A stretch of DNA of 64,000 bases from Microbacterium aurantiacum (GTDB lineage: Bacteria; Actinomycetota; Actinomycetes; Actinomycetales; Microbacteriaceae), in the NCBI RefSeq assembly GCF_021654035.1, contig NZ_JAJPDW010000001.1, positions 124,001 to 188,000 of the forward strand, written 5' to 3'. Below are positions 9,253 to 17,088 of this stretch, one piece after another. A program made the position numbers and the translations under genes. The notes beneath the pieces were generated by a model. It was not told the origin of the DNA and did no database searches. It saw nothing but the letters and a program-made list of their open reading frames with translations. Numbering within the stretch: position 1 is the stretch's first letter; each line of letters opens with the position of its first letter.

Positions 9253-10242
9253 GTGCTCGTGTGCACAGCTGTGGAGTGGTGGGAGCGGCATCAGGTAGTG
9301 CTCTACCTCGCAGCGATCGCCGTGGGTGCGGTGGTCGGTCTACTCGTGCCGGCGGTGGCGGATCCGCTCGAGTCGGCGATCAATCCCGTGCTCGGGTTGT
9401 TGCTGTACGCGACGTTCCTGGGGGTGCCGTTCACGGCGATCGGCCGGGCCTTCACGGATTGGCGGTTCCTGGGCGTCGTGCTCGTCCTGAACTTCGTCGT
9501 CGTGCCGGTGGTCGTGTTCGGGTTGAGTCGCGCCGTGGCGGCTGATCAGGCGGTGCTCGTTGGGGTGTTGTTCGTGCTGCTGACGCCGTGTGTGGATTAC
9601 GTGATTGTGTTCACTGGCCTGGCTGGCGGTGCACGTGCGCGGCTGCTTGCTGCCACGCCCCTGCTGATGCTTCTGCAGATCGTGTTGCTGCCGGTGTACC
9701 TGTGGCTGATGGCCGGCGCCGAGGTGGTGGGTGCGTTCGACCCGCATCCGTTCGTGGAGGCATTTCTGTTGTTGATCGTGCTGCCGCTCGTTCTCGCCGC
9801 CGCCACGCAGCTGCTGGCGAAACGGTTCCGTGCCGGCCGCGCGATCGAGGGCGTGGTGCTGGCGGCAATGGTGCCGCTGATGATGCTGACTCTCGCCGTG
9901 GTGATCGGCTCGCAGGTCTTCGGCGTGAGCAGCGCTCTCGGCCAGCTGCTAATCGCGGTTCCCGTGTTCGTCGTGTTCGTCCTAATCGTGGCACCACTCG
10001 GTGCGCTCCTCGGGAGCGCGGCACGCTTGGATGTTCCCAGCCGCCGGGCGGCCACGTTCAGCGGGGTCACCCGCAACTCGCTGGTCGTGCTCCCGCTCGC
10101 TCTCGCGCTGCCGGCATCTTTCGCTCTGACGCCGTTGGTTGTAGTGACTCAGACCTTGGTGGAGCTCGTCGCAATGGTGGTCATGGTCGCCGGGGTACCG
10201 CGACTCATCCGCCCTCGCATTAGTACAGCGGAGAATGTATAG
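9253..10242 (+). CDS. BASS/ACR3-type permease, putative arsenite or metalloid exporter
   Basis: This is a ten-segment membrane protein of the bile acid:sodium symporter/ACR3 superfamily, annotated in actinobacteria as an arsenic resistance protein. It shows an N-terminal WWERHQVVLYLAAIAVGAVVGLL, then LGLLLYATFLGVPF, and the conserved core TPCVDYVIVFTGLAGG carrying the Cys typical of ACR3 exporters. GTG 9253 is chosen because upstream residues are hydrophilic and unlike the family; GTG 9259 and 9271 are also possible. Its stop overlaps the cmtR-like promoter, so it may be read with or apart from the metal operon. No arsC is present, so arsenite export is only an inference. Confidence 0.75.
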   Translation: MLVCTAVEWWERHQVVLYLAAIAVGAVVGLLVPAVADPLESAINPVLGLLLYATFLGVPFTAIGRAFTDWRFLGVVLVLNFVVVPVVVFGLSRAVAADQAVLVGVLFVLLTPCVDYVIVFTGLAGGARARLLAATPLLMLLQIVLLPVYLWLMAGAEVVGAFDPHPFVEAFLLLIVLPLVLAAATQLLAKRFRAGRAIEGVVLAAMVPLMMLTLAVVIGSQVFGVSSALGQLLIAVPVFVVFVLIVAPLGALLGSAARLDVPSRRAATFSGVTRNSLVVLPLALALPASFALTPLVVVTQTLVELVAMVVMVAGVPRLIRPRISTAENV

Positions 10243-10258
10243 TCAGCCTGTGCTGACT
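10238..10258 (+). promoter_or_regulatory. Promoter and operator of the cmtR-like gene
   Basis: TATAGT (10238-10243) is a good -10 and overlaps a perfect inverted repeat AGTCAGC-CTGT-GCTGACT (10241-10258). A start site 6-7 nt after the -10 falls on the GTG at 10250, so the mRNA may be leaderless. A repressor on the dyad would block the promoter, as expected for autoregulation by the ArsR-type product. Confidence 0.6.
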
Positions 10259-10585
10259 CTTACTTCTCGCCTCGATGTGATGAACCGGCTGGGTCGGGCG
10301 ATGGCCGACCCGACCCGTTCCCGGATCCTCCTCACACTGCTGGACGCTCCCGGCTACCCGGCTGAGCTGGCACGAGATCTCGAGCTGACCCGCACGAACG
10401 TCTCGAATCATCTGACGTGCCTGCGGGGCTGCGGGTTGATCGTCGCCACACCGGAAGGTCGGCGCACCCGGTATGAGATCGCCGACCCGCATCTGACCCA
10501 GGGGTTGCGACAGCTGCTCGAGGCGGTCGTCGCCGTCGACGAGGGCGCCCCGTGCATGGACGATCAGTGCGAGTGCTGCGCATGA
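10250..10585 (+). CDS. cmtR: CmtR-like Cd/Pb-responsive ArsR repressor
   Basis: The 111-residue winged-helix repressor closely follows mycobacterial CmtR: LGRAMADPTRSRILLTLL, then LTRTNVSNHLTCLRGCGL, where the two Cys residues in the recognition helix are the CmtR metal ligands. The third CmtR ligand would be in the tail, which reads APCMDDQCECC and has extra Cys residues. GTG 10250 is chosen because it coincides with the predicted transcription start; ATG 10235 lies upstream of the -10 and is unlikely. It overlaps the next gene by 4 bp. Metal binding should release the operator at 10241-10258. Confidence 0.88.
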   Translation: MLTLTSRLDVMNRLGRAMADPTRSRILLTLLDAPGYPAELARDLELTRTNVSNHLTCLRGCGLIVATPEGRRTRYEIADPHLTQGLRQLLEAVVAVDEGAPCMDDQCECCA

Positions 10586-10926
10586 GCCTCATCGACCGTG
10601 ACCTGCTGCCGGTGGCCTGCACGCTGACGCCCGGCGCTGGTGCTGCACAGCTAGCCGCGTGGCAGGAATTCAACGACGACTACCTCCTCGACATCGACAG
10701 GACGGCCGCCCAGATCACCGTCCACTACCCAAAGATCGACGACGCGACCGCCCGGCTGACGGAGCTGGTCCGCACCGAGCAGTCCTGCTGCGCGTTCGCG
10801 ACTTGGGCGATCGACACGACCCACCCCGACCTGCGCCTTTCCGTTACCGGCACCGATGACGCACTGGCCGCGCTCACGTTCCTAGAGCAGACGCCCGCCC
10901 CCGCAACGAAGGAGAGCGTGCAGTGA
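10582..10926 (+). CDS. Small Cys-pair protein between cmtR and ctpG
   Basis: The start is ATG at 10582 inside the ATGA overlap with cmtR. The 114-residue product is soluble, with the motif RTEQSCCAFATW at about 68-79 and an aromatic/Asp-rich N-terminal half. In mycobacteria the same position between cmtR and ctpG is taken by a small membrane metallochaperone (DUF1490 type). This protein has no membrane helix and looks unrelated, so it may be a different kind of metal carrier. Function is inferred from position and the CC pair only. It overlaps the ATPase gene by 4 bp. Confidence 0.65.
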   Translation: MSLIDRDLLPVACTLTPGAGAAQLAAWQEFNDDYLLDIDRTAAQITVHYPKIDDATARLTELVRTEQSCCAFATWAIDTTHPDLRLSVTGTDDALAALTFLEQTPAPATKESVQ

Positions 10927-13028
10927 GCGAAGAGTGTTGCGGCCCCAACGAGCCGCGCAAGCCCGGTACGGTCCGGCGCATCGAACTGTCCCGGCCGCTC
11001 TCGACCGGTGACGCCTGCTGCGCCGCGGAACCCTCCTCCAAGACCGCGGCGCCAAGCGCGGTGCACGATGCGGGCGATGCCTGCTGCGGCCCCGACCTCG
11101 CCACCACCCCCACCGAGGCGGACGAGGAGCCGGAGGTCCGCCCGCCCTGGTGGCGCGACTTCGCGTTGCTTCCCTCCGCGCTGTCCGGGCTGTTCCTCCT
11201 CGCCGGATACACGTTCGAGTGGACTGGTCTGCACATCCCGGCGCTGGTGCTGCAGTGGGCGGCGCTGCTCGCCGGCGCCTACACCTTCGTCCCCGGCGCG
11301 ATCCGCCGCCTCATCCGCGGTCGCCTCGGGGTCGGGCTGCTGATGACCATCGCCGCGATCGGCGCGGTCCTGCTCGGCCACGTTGGCGAGGCCGCGACCC
11401 TGGCGTTCCTGTTCTCCCTGGCCGAGGCGCTTGAAGACCGGGCGATGGACCGCGCCAAGGAAGGCTTGCGCGCCCTTCTGTCCCTCATCCCCGACACTGT
11501 CCGCGTCTCCCGCCTAACCAGCGACGTCACGATCCCCGCCGCGGACGTGCGTGAGCTGGACATCCTCGTCATCGGTGCCGGCGATCGCATCGCCACAGAC
11601 GGCGTGGTCGTGGAGGGTAGGTCGAGCCTGGACACGTCGGCGATCACGGGCGAGTCGATCCCGGTCGAGGTCGGCCCCGGCGATCCGGTCGCCGCCGGTT
11701 CGGTCAACGGGGCGGCGACGTTGCGGATCGAGGCAACTGCGGACGGCCGCGACAACTCCCTCACCCAGATCGTCGCCCTCGTGGAGCAGGCCCACGCCCG
11801 CAAGGGCAACCGGGCACGCCTCGCCGACCGGATCGCGAAGCCGCTCGTTCCCGTCGTCCTGATCGCCGCTGCCGTGGTCGCCCTGTTCGGGCTGCTGGTC
11901 GGCGACCCGTGGACCTGGATCGAACGCGCCCTCGTCGTCCTGGTTGCGGCATCCCCGTGCGCGCTGGCCATCGCGGTGCCCGTGACGGTGATCAGCGCGA
12001 TCGGAGCGGCGTCAAAGTTCGGCGTCGTCATCAAGTCAGGTGAAGCGTTCGAGCAGCTCGGCACGATCCGCGCCGTCGCCCTCGACAAGACCGGCACCCT
12101 CACCCGCAACGAGCCCACCGTCGTCGACGTCCAGCCCGCACCCGGTATCACCCGCGACGACCTGCTCGCCTGGGCCGCCGCCGTGGAGGCCACCAGCACC
12201 CACCCCCTCGCCGCGGCCATCATCGCGGCCGCACCCGTCGCCAGCCCCGCAACGGAGGTGGTCGAGGAGGCCGGGCATGGCATCACCGGGACCGTCGACG
12301 GCCGGGCGATCCGGGTCGGCAATGTCCGCTGGCTCCATCCCGCCGGCCAGCAGTTGAACGCGGAGGCGATTGCCGCGCAGGGCATGACCGTCGTCGTGGT
12401 CGAGGCGGACGGGCAGATCGCCGGCCTGATCGGCGTGCGGGACGAGCTGCGCCCGGAGTCGGCCGAGACGGTCCGGATGCTGCAGTCGCAGGGCATTGAG
12501 ACCATCATGCTCACCGGCGACAACACCCGCACCGCCCACGCCATCGCCGCCGAGGCGGGCGTAACCGACGTTCGCGCCGAGCAGCTGCCCGCCGACAAGG
12601 CCGCCGCGATTGAGGCGCTCGTCACGCAGCAACCGACCGCGATGGTCGGCGACGGCATCAACGACGCCCCGGCACTGGCGACGGCGACGGTCGGGATCGC
12701 GATGGGTGTGAAAGGCTCCGCGGCGGCGATCGAGTCCGCCGACGTCGCCTTCATCGGCCACGACCTCCGCCTCATCCCCGGCGCCCTCGCCCACGCCCGC
12801 CGCGGCCGACGCATCATGACCGCCAACATCGGTCTGGCTCTGGCGATCATCGTCGCGCTGTTCCCGCTCGCCCTGTTCGGCATCCTCGGGCTCGCCGGCG
12901 TCGTGCTGGTGCATGAGATCGCCGAGGTCGTCGTCATCCTCAATGGCGTCCGCGCCGCCCGTCGCCCCGCTGCGCTACGGCAACTCGCCACGGTGCCCGC
13001 TCGCCAGCCCGAACCCGCCCACGCCTGA
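10923..13028 (+). CDS. ctpG: CtpG-like heavy-metal P1B-type ATPase
   Basis: The 701-residue P-type ATPase has SPC in transmembrane helix 6 (residues 344-346), the phosphorylated DKTGTLT (Asp at 388), the TGES actuator loop, the HP motif in ATSTHPLA, and GDGINDAP at about 576. The usual N-terminal HMA domain is replaced by about 75 disordered residues with three Cys pairs (ECCGP, DACCAA, DACCGP). The start is GTG at 10923, overlapping the preceding gene by 4 bp. Co-transcription with a CmtR-like repressor points to Cd/Pb/Zn export across the membrane. The helix-8 sequence is HEIAEV, not the HEGxT of P1B-4 pumps, so metal choice is uncertain. Confidence 0.9.
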   Translation: MSEECCGPNEPRKPGTVRRIELSRPLSTGDACCAAEPSSKTAAPSAVHDAGDACCGPDLATTPTEADEEPEVRPPWWRDFALLPSALSGLFLLAGYTFEWTGLHIPALVLQWAALLAGAYTFVPGAIRRLIRGRLGVGLLMTIAAIGAVLLGHVGEAATLAFLFSLAEALEDRAMDRAKEGLRALLSLIPDTVRVSRLTSDVTIPAADVRELDILVIGAGDRIATDGVVVEGRSSLDTSAITGESIPVEVGPGDPVAAGSVNGAATLRIEATADGRDNSLTQIVALVEQAHARKGNRARLADRIAKPLVPVVLIAAAVVALFGLLVGDPWTWIERALVVLVAASPCALAIAVPVTVISAIGAASKFGVVIKSGEAFEQLGTIRAVALDKTGTLTRNEPTVVDVQPAPGITRDDLLAWAAAVEATSTHPLAAAIIAAAPVASPATEVVEEAGHGITGTVDGRAIRVGNVRWLHPAGQQLNAEAIAAQGMTVVVVEADGQIAGLIGVRDELRPESAETVRMLQSQGIETIMLTGDNTRTAHAIAAEAGVTDVRAEQLPADKAAAIEALVTQQPTAMVGDGINDAPALATATVGIAMGVKGSAAAIESADVAFIGHDLRLIPGALAHARRGRRIMTANIGLALAIIVALFPLALFGILGLAGVVLVHEIAEVVVILNGVRAARRPAALRQLATVPARQPEPAHA

Positions 13029-13084
13029 CCACCGACCCCTCGCCCCGCGGTGGCAGAACACCGCCCGACTTGGAACCGGCCCTT

Positions 13085-13198
13085 GTGAAGACCCCCATCA
13101 AAGCCACCTTCGCCACCGTTGCCGTCGTCATCGTCCTGGTTGACCGGCTAGCCGCGCCGGACCCGGCCGGCGCTGCCGGCGCTCCCGTGCTCGGGTGA
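13085..13198 (+). pseudogene. Truncated copy of the downstream dsbA 5' end
   Basis: A 37-codon frame from GTG 13085 begins KTPIKATFATVAVVIVLV, which matches the first 20 residues of the DsbA-like protein 700 bp downstream (KTPVKATLVTIAVVVVMV). It then runs into unrelated Ala/Pro-rich sequence and stops at 13198. DNA around the start is also similar. It looks like a broken duplicate left by recombination, with the thioredoxin domain lost. Confidence 0.7.
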
Positions 13199-13296
13199 AC
13201 CGGGCTCCGAATGGGTTTAGGTGCGCACGGTAGGCTGTGGGCGATGGTCTCTTCGGCCCGGACTCCGCGCTCCACGACGCTGAATGAGCAATTGTT

Positions 13297-13315
13297 GATA
13301 ATGAGGCTCATTACC
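13297..13315 (+). promoter_or_regulatory. Fur-family-like operator
   Basis: GATAATGAGGCTCATTACC matches the classic Fur box GATAATGATAATCATTATC at 15 of 19 positions and contains the perfect dyad TAATGAG-G-CTCATTA (13299-13313). GATAAT at 13297-13302 could be a -10. It covers the ATG at 13301, so either that start is wrong or a regulator would sit on the start region. Fur or Zur binding is an inference. Confidence 0.5.
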
Positions 13316-13696
13316 AGCGTCGGTTTGGCGCTGCTGCTGATGTTGGGTCTGGCAGCGACGGGTCACACAGAGGCGGACGGTTCGACTCCTGTTCCGCTGG
13401 TGATTTCTGGGTTCATGGACCCCCACGTCGAGCCCGTGGCAGACGCCCCAGTCGAGCATGAGGCGGTCGCCGGTGGCGTCGTTTCTGGGCCGAACGCGTT
13501 GGTGGGCGCTGCGCTGTGCATGTTGGGCGTGTTGTGCGGGCTGACGTTCATGGTGGTGCTGCGGGGGTTGTGGCGTCGGCGGATGCCTCCGGTTCTCGGT
13601 GACGGGCCACGGATGCCTTCGCTGCTTCCGGCGCCGGCTGCCCGTGCTCACCCGATTGTCTTTTCGTTGACGCAGTTGGGTCTTTCCCGAACCTGA
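13301..13696 (+). CDS. Small membrane protein, DUF6153-like
   Basis: From ATG 13301 the product is 131 residues: a hydrophobic N-terminal helix (RLITSVGLALLLMLGLAATG), a Pro/Val/Glu/His-rich outside loop, a second helix (LVGAALCMLGVLCGLTFMVVLRGL), and a basic C-terminus. The topology resembles small DUF6153 membrane proteins that accompany metal and cytochrome genes in actinobacteria. An upstream ATG at 13244 in the same frame is an alternative, because a Fur-like box overlaps 13301. Function is unknown. Confidence 0.55.
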   Translation: MRLITSVGLALLLMLGLAATGHTEADGSTPVPLVISGFMDPHVEPVADAPVEHEAVAGGVVSGPNALVGAALCMLGVLCGLTFMVVLRGLWRRRMPPVLGDGPRMPSLLPAPAARAHPIVFSLTQLGLSRT

Positions 13697-13705
13697 CATT
13701 TGGCA

Positions 13706-13751
13706 CGCCACCCTTTCCGGGTGGCGCTTCGTCCCGGGCTGCGTGCCCGGG
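13706..13751 (+). terminator. Two tandem hairpins before the dsbA-like gene
   Basis: CGCCACCC-TTTCC-GGGTGGCG (13706-13726) and CCCGGGC-TGCGT-GCCCGGG (13733-13751) are perfect 8-bp and 7-bp stems in the 91-bp gap after the previous stop. Together they probably terminate the upstream transcript, or reduce read-through into the biogenesis operon. Confidence 0.6.
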
Positions 13752-13787
13752 TTCTGTCCTGTGCCGTGTCTTGGTTTGGAGTACCCG

Positions 13788-14456
13788 ATGAAAACCCCTG
13801 TGAAGGCGACGCTCGTCACCATTGCCGTTGTGGTGGTGATGGTGATCGCCGCGTTGATCTATGTCCTTGTCAATCAGAGCCAGTCCGCTCCACCTTCATC
13901 TGGGGGCGGTGACGCATCCCCGCAGGTGGTGCGGGAGAGCTCGCATGTCCTCGACGACGGCGGGGAGGGCGCTGTCACCCTGGTGGAGTTCCTCGACTTC
14001 GAGTGCGAGGCGTGTGGCGCGTTCTTCCCGATCGTGGAGGATATGCGGGAGCAGTTCGCTGGGGAGATCACGTATGTGGTCCGCTACTTCCCGCTGCCCG
14101 GTCACTTCAATTCGAAGAACGCGGCGGTCGCGGCGGAAGCGGCCGCGCAGCAGGACCGGTTCGAGGACATGTATGTCCGGTTGTTCGAGACGCAGGCGGA
14201 GTGGGGTGAGGCGCAGGAGTCTCGCGCCGACCTGTTCCGTGGCTTCGCGGAGGAGATCGGTCTGGACATGGCCGCCTATGACGCCGCCGTGGCGGACCCG
14301 GCTACGGCGGAGCGGGTGGAGCTGGATTTCGAGGAGGGCCAGGCGCTCGGGGTGAGCAGCACGCCGACGTTCTTCCTCGACGGTGAGCTGCTCGAGCTGC
14401 AGGAGTGGGACGACCTCGAGAACGCCATCCAGGCTGCGGTGAACGGTGGCCGGTGA
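13788..14456 (+). CDS. DsbA-like membrane-anchored thiol oxidoreductase
   Basis: The start is ATG at 13788 with GGAG 7 nt upstream. The 222-residue product has a short cytoplasmic end, one membrane helix (LVTIAVVVVMVIAALIYVLV), a Ser/Pro linker, and a DsbA/thioredoxin_4 domain with the active site CEAC in FLDFECEACGAFFP at about residue 79. The cis-Pro loop is VSSTPTFFLDG. It should oxidise or isomerise disulfides outside the cell. It heads a chain of coupled genes through the flavoprotein (1-bp overlap) and on to the Ccd/Res genes, so it may supply the thiol redox side of cytochrome c assembly. Confidence 0.88.
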   Translation: MKTPVKATLVTIAVVVVMVIAALIYVLVNQSQSAPPSSGGGDASPQVVRESSHVLDDGGEGAVTLVEFLDFECEACGAFFPIVEDMREQFAGEITYVVRYFPLPGHFNSKNAAVAAEAAAQQDRFEDMYVRLFETQAEWGEAQESRADLFRGFAEEIGLDMAAYDAAVADPATAERVELDFEEGQALGVSSTPTFFLDGELLELQEWDDLENAIQAAVNGGR

Positions 14457-15475
14457 TGCGGGCGGGTTTGACGCATCGGCGGGCGATCATCGTCGGCGCC
14501 GGGCAGTCTGGGCTCGCGGTTGCCGCGGCTCTGGCCGCGGAAGGGCTGCGGCCGCAGCACGAGTTTGTGGTGATCGACGCCGCCAGCACGGGGCAGCGTT
14601 CCTGGTCCTCACGGTGGCATTCGATGGAGCTTCTCAGCGACGCCCGGCATAGCGCGCTGTCTCCGCGGCGGCTGCTGGGTGACCAGCGCCGGCATCCGCG
14701 AGTGGACGAGATGGCGGACTACCTCACCTTCGTGGAAGCCGGGCTGGGCGTGGAGACGGTCTGGGGCATCCAGGCGACCGGGGTGGAGCATCGCGGGAAC
14801 GGCTCGACTCTGCTGCTGTCGACGACGGCAGGGGAGGTGCAGACCCGCAACGTGATCTGCGCGACGGGCGCGGCCGCGCACCCGCGGATTCCGGAGTGGG
14901 CGTCTCTGCTGACGATGCCCGGGGTGGTGCTGCACAGCAGCGAGTACCTGTACCCGAAGCAGATCCCCGTCGGCGACGTGCTCATCGTGGGCGGCGGGAA
15001 CAGCGGTGTGCAGCTGGCCCGCGAACTGTCCGCGTCGCACACCGTGACGCTGTCCGTGCGAACCCGGCGGCAGCATCGCCCTGCGATGAGCTATCCCGCC
15101 GCGGCGGGGGAGAGGGTGCCGCTGTTCTCGCGGGAGCGTCGCCCCGAGCCGATCTTCGGCGACAGCTATGAGCAGCTGCGCCGCGTCGGGGTCACGATCG
15201 CAGCTGCGGTGCAGGACGCGGCCGGCGCCGGGGTGACCTTCGCCGATGGCACGCAGGCATCCCCCCGCTCGGTGATCCTCGCCACCGGCTACACCCCTGG
15301 CGACGACTGGCTCCCGGAACCGGCCCGCGTCGACCGGCCGCGGCGCACCCTGACCGGCCTGCCCGGGCTGTTCGTGGCGGGGATGCCGCAGTACGGCGGC
15401 CGCGGCTCCGACACCCTCGCCGGGGTCTGGAAAGACGCGACGACGATCGCCCAGCACATCATCAACCGGCCCTGA
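14456..15475 (+). CDS. FAD-dependent monooxygenase/thioredoxin-reductase-like flavoprotein
   Basis: The start is ATG at 14456, sharing one base with the preceding stop (TGATG). The 339-residue protein has two Rossmann motifs: VGAGQSGLAVAAAL for FAD at about residue 14 and VGGGNSGVQLAREL for NADPH at about 178. ILATGY near the C-terminus marks the YUC/FMO-like pyridine nucleotide oxidoreductase family (CzcO type, often near cation-efflux genes). The substrate is unknown. In this setting it might reduce thiols or a metal-linked substrate. An upstream in-frame extension overlaps dsbA and was rejected. Confidence 0.78.
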   Translation: MRAGLTHRRAIIVGAGQSGLAVAAALAAEGLRPQHEFVVIDAASTGQRSWSSRWHSMELLSDARHSALSPRRLLGDQRRHPRVDEMADYLTFVEAGLGVETVWGIQATGVEHRGNGSTLLLSTTAGEVQTRNVICATGAAAHPRIPEWASLLTMPGVVLHSSEYLYPKQIPVGDVLIVGGGNSGVQLARELSASHTVTLSVRTRRQHRPAMSYPAAAGERVPLFSRERRPEPIFGDSYEQLRRVGVTIAAAVQDAAGAGVTFADGTQASPRSVILATGYTPGDDWLPEPARVDRPRRTLTGLPGLFVAGMPQYGGRGSDTLAGVWKDATTIAQHIINRP

Positions 15476-15488
15476 AAGGACCACCGCC

Positions 15489-16205
15489 TTGACCACCGTC
15501 ACCGACCACGAACACCCGCACCGATCCGGCTCACGGAGACGCATCCTCCTCCTGTCCACTCTGACGACGCTGCTGCTGGCCGCCGGGCTCCTGTTCGCCA
15601 CCGCGGCGCCCGCAGCCGCGCACGATGAGATCGTCTCCTCCTCCCCGGAAGCCGGATCCACGGTCAGCGTGGTCCCGGAGGAGATTTCGCTGACGTTCAG
15701 CGGCGAGATCCTCACCGATTTCAGCGCCGTGATCATTGAGGTGGTCGCCCCGGACGGGCAGAACATCGCATCGGGGGATCCGGTCATCGACGGGACCACG
15801 GTCACCCAGGCGGTGACGCCTGGTCAGGCGGGCGTGTACACGGTGCGGTGGCGGGTCGTGTCCAGCGACGGGCACCCGATCAGCAACGAGTACCAGTACA
15901 CCGTCGAAGCGGTCACCGTCCCCACCAGCGCCCCTACCCCCGAAGCGACCGAGGAGCAGACACCCGACCCGTCTCCCACATCTGCCGCCAATACGTCCGG
16001 AGAGGTTCACAACGGGCCATCCGGAGGTGGGGAACTCCTCCCCGTCCTTGCGGTCCTGAGTGGCGTAATCGTGCTGGGCGGCGCGCTGGTGGTCGTGCTC
16101 ATGGTGGCCAGAGAGCGTCGTCGCCGCGACCGAGCAGCCGCGGCCGCGGCCGCCGCGGATGGTGGAACCGCCGACGACCAGCAACAGAAGGAGAACCCCT
16201 CATGA
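15489..16205 (+). CDS. copC: CopC-domain copper-binding protein, membrane-anchored
   Basis: The 238-residue product starts at TTG 15489 with AAAGGA 8 nt before it; no ATG or GTG fits. A signal peptide ends at PAAAHDEIV, leaving the mature N-terminal region with His and Asp as in CopC proteins. The CopC beta-sandwich spans about 40-140 and has the second conserved His in SSDGHPISNEYQYTV. A Thr/Pro-rich linker leads to a C-terminal membrane helix and a basic end. CopC binds Cu(II) outside the membrane. Its partner CopD is 10 kb downstream, fused to a CtaG domain. Confidence 0.85.
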   Translation: MTTVTDHEHPHRSGSRRRILLLSTLTTLLLAAGLLFATAAPAAAHDEIVSSSPEAGSTVSVVPEEISLTFSGEILTDFSAVIIEVVAPDGQNIASGDPVIDGTTVTQAVTPGQAGVYTVRWRVVSSDGHPISNEYQYTVEAVTVPTSAPTPEATEEQTPDPSPTSAANTSGEVHNGPSGGGELLPVLAVLSGVIVLGGALVVVLMVARERRRRDRAAAAAAAADGGTADDQQQKENPS

Positions 16206-16477
16206 AATGTCCGGTCGACGGGACCGCCCTGCTGATCACGGAACGCTCCGGGGTCGAGATCGAATACTGCCCGCAGTGCCGGGGCGTCTGGCTGGACCGT
16301 GGCGAGCTCGACAAGATCATCGACCGCGCCGCCGACCTTGCCGGCGGCGGCCGGCAAACCAGCACCGCCCCCTATCCGCGCGAGGGCGACCACCGTTCTG
16401 ACCGCGACAGGGATCATCACGGTCGCTCCGGGCGTCGGCGGAAGGAAGGGTTCCTCGGTGACCTCTTCGACTTCTGA
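16202..16477 (+). CDS. Zinc-ribbon (zf-TFIIB-like) small protein
   Basis: The 91-residue protein starts in the ATGA overlap with copC. The N-terminus has CPVDGTALL and, 16 residues later, EYCPQCRGVWLDRGELDKII, the zf-TFIIB ribbon with C-x(n)-C-P-x-C and the conserved W-D-G-E. The rest is His/Arg/Asp-rich and ends KEGFLGDLFDF, a common tail in this family. The role is unknown; a metal- or nucleic-acid-binding accessory is plausible. Confidence 0.8.
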   Translation: MKCPVDGTALLITERSGVEIEYCPQCRGVWLDRGELDKIIDRAADLAGGGRQTSTAPYPREGDHRSDRDRDHHGRSGRRRKEGFLGDLFDF

Positions 16478-16554
16478 CACCAAAAACCTCTTCCTGATAG
16501 CCGGTCTGATGACCGGGTTATCAGCGGCCCTCGCGAACGCAGGAGGAGCCGCTG

Positions 16555-17088
16555 ATGGTTCGTGAGCAGACCCGGCGGTTCGCGGTCGCGTGCCTGGCCG
16601 CCGCTGTGGTGGTCCTGGTCGACCAGGCGACGAAGGCGGCCGCACTGGGAGGGTTGAGTCAGGAGGAGCGGATCCCGCTGCTGGGGGATCTGCTTGGGCT
16701 GCAGCTCGCGTTCAACCCCGGCGCGATCCTCTCCCTCGGAGCCGGGGTCACCGGGCTGCTCACTCTCCTCGGGGTCGGTGCCGTGGTGCTGCTGGTCGTC
16801 GCCGCCGCGCGGGCGCGGACCGGATGGTGGGCGATGGGGATCGGCCTGATCCTCGGGGGCGCGATCGGGAACCTGATCGACCGGCTGTTCTCCCCCCCTG
16901 GGTTCGGGGTCGGGCACGTCACCGACTTCCTCGCCTACGGGAACCTGTTCATCGGCAACCTCGCCGACGTCGCCCTCGGTGCCGGCGTCATCGTCCTCGG
17001 CCTGAGCCTGTGGACCCGACACCGCCGCTCCCGCGTCAGCGCGGACAGCGCGGCGCCTGCGACGGGCTCCGTGGTGAGCGGGTCATGA
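16555..17088 (+). CDS. lspA: Lipoprotein signal peptidase LspA
   Basis: The 177-residue signal peptidase II cleaves prolipoproteins before the lipidated Cys. It has four membrane helices and the two catalytic Asp motifs, GNLIDRLF at about 103-109 and NLADVALG at about 140. The usual FN.GAAF loop reads FNPGAILSLG. The start is ATG 16555 with AGGAGGAG upstream. It sits in front of a lipoprotein gene (the TlpA-like protein), and lnt lies further down the same chain. This is likely a second, mobile copy beside the housekeeping lspA. Confidence 0.93.
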   Translation: MVREQTRRFAVACLAAAVVVLVDQATKAAALGGLSQEERIPLLGDLLGLQLAFNPGAILSLGAGVTGLLTLLGVGAVVLLVVAAARARTGWWAMGIGLILGGAIGNLIDRLFSPPGFGVGHVTDFLAYGNLFIGNLADVALGAGVIVLGLSLWTRHRRSRVSADSAAPATGSVVSGS

